From Pholis gunnellus (lineage: Eukaryota; Chordata; Actinopteri; Perciformes; Pholidae), in contig OU342816.1 in assembly GCA_910591455.2 (NCBI GenBank), forward strand, positions 21,647,702 to 21,711,701: a stretch of DNA of 64,000 nt, in the 5' to 3' direction. A model generated the notes under the pieces. It ran no database searches. It worked only from the letters and a program-made list of their open reading frames with translations, and was not told the DNA's origin. A program made the translations under genes and the position numbers. This document shows positions 63,965 through 64,000 of this stretch, piece after piece (the first letter of the stretch is position 1; every line of letters begins with the position of its first letter).

Positions 63965-64000
63965 TTAATAGAAAAAAATAGTTTATAATATTAATACGCC

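Overview
The window is vertebrate nuclear DNA and looks like a teleost fish, probably a percomorph. The genes are long, with many introns, and are typical single-copy vertebrate genes. The spaces between them hold repeat sequences familiar from percomorph genomes: Tag/hAT ends, the 'AGGGCCCGAGC' repeat, the 'TTAGCTTAGCTTAGC' repeat, TTAA-flanked piggyBac-type elements and long (TG)n tracts. I saw no bacterial features, no CRISPR array and no tRNA or rRNA gene.

Left half (1-33.8 kb): two conserved genes lie head-to-tail on the minus strand. fez1 has nine coding exons between 958 and 12178 (411 codons) and a probable non-coding first exon ending at 16005. cfap58 has 18 coding exons between 21842 and 33669 (862 codons). 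I rebuilt both exon by exon with matching splice phases, and both agree with the vertebrate proteins from end to end. cfap58, a flagellar gene, has a perfect RFX-type X-box palindrome just upstream of its start codon. It also has one GC-AG intron and an intron carrying a 0.7 kb minisatellite.

Middle (33.8-43.3 kb): intergenic DNA. It holds a small plus-strand transcript candidate with what looks like a spliced copy of itself 0.6 kb downstream, a foldback element with long inverted ends, a perfect 22-bp-arm palindrome containing CRE sites, tandem fish repeats, and a short five-part minus-strand gene or pseudogene of a fish multi-copy type.

Right half (43.3-64 kb): a nest of mobile elements. 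There is a MITE, a perfect (TG)193 tract, a broken hAT element, a roughly 3 kb repeat present twice (one copy interrupted by a solo LTR whose empty site is preserved in the other), a second hAT element with an apparently intact transposase, a TTAA-flanked element, a four-exon OB-fold-like gene, and a piggyBac-type remnant with a 38-residue transposase N-terminus. Only fez1 and cfap58 are clear host genes. They share strand but I see no functional link beyond adjacency.
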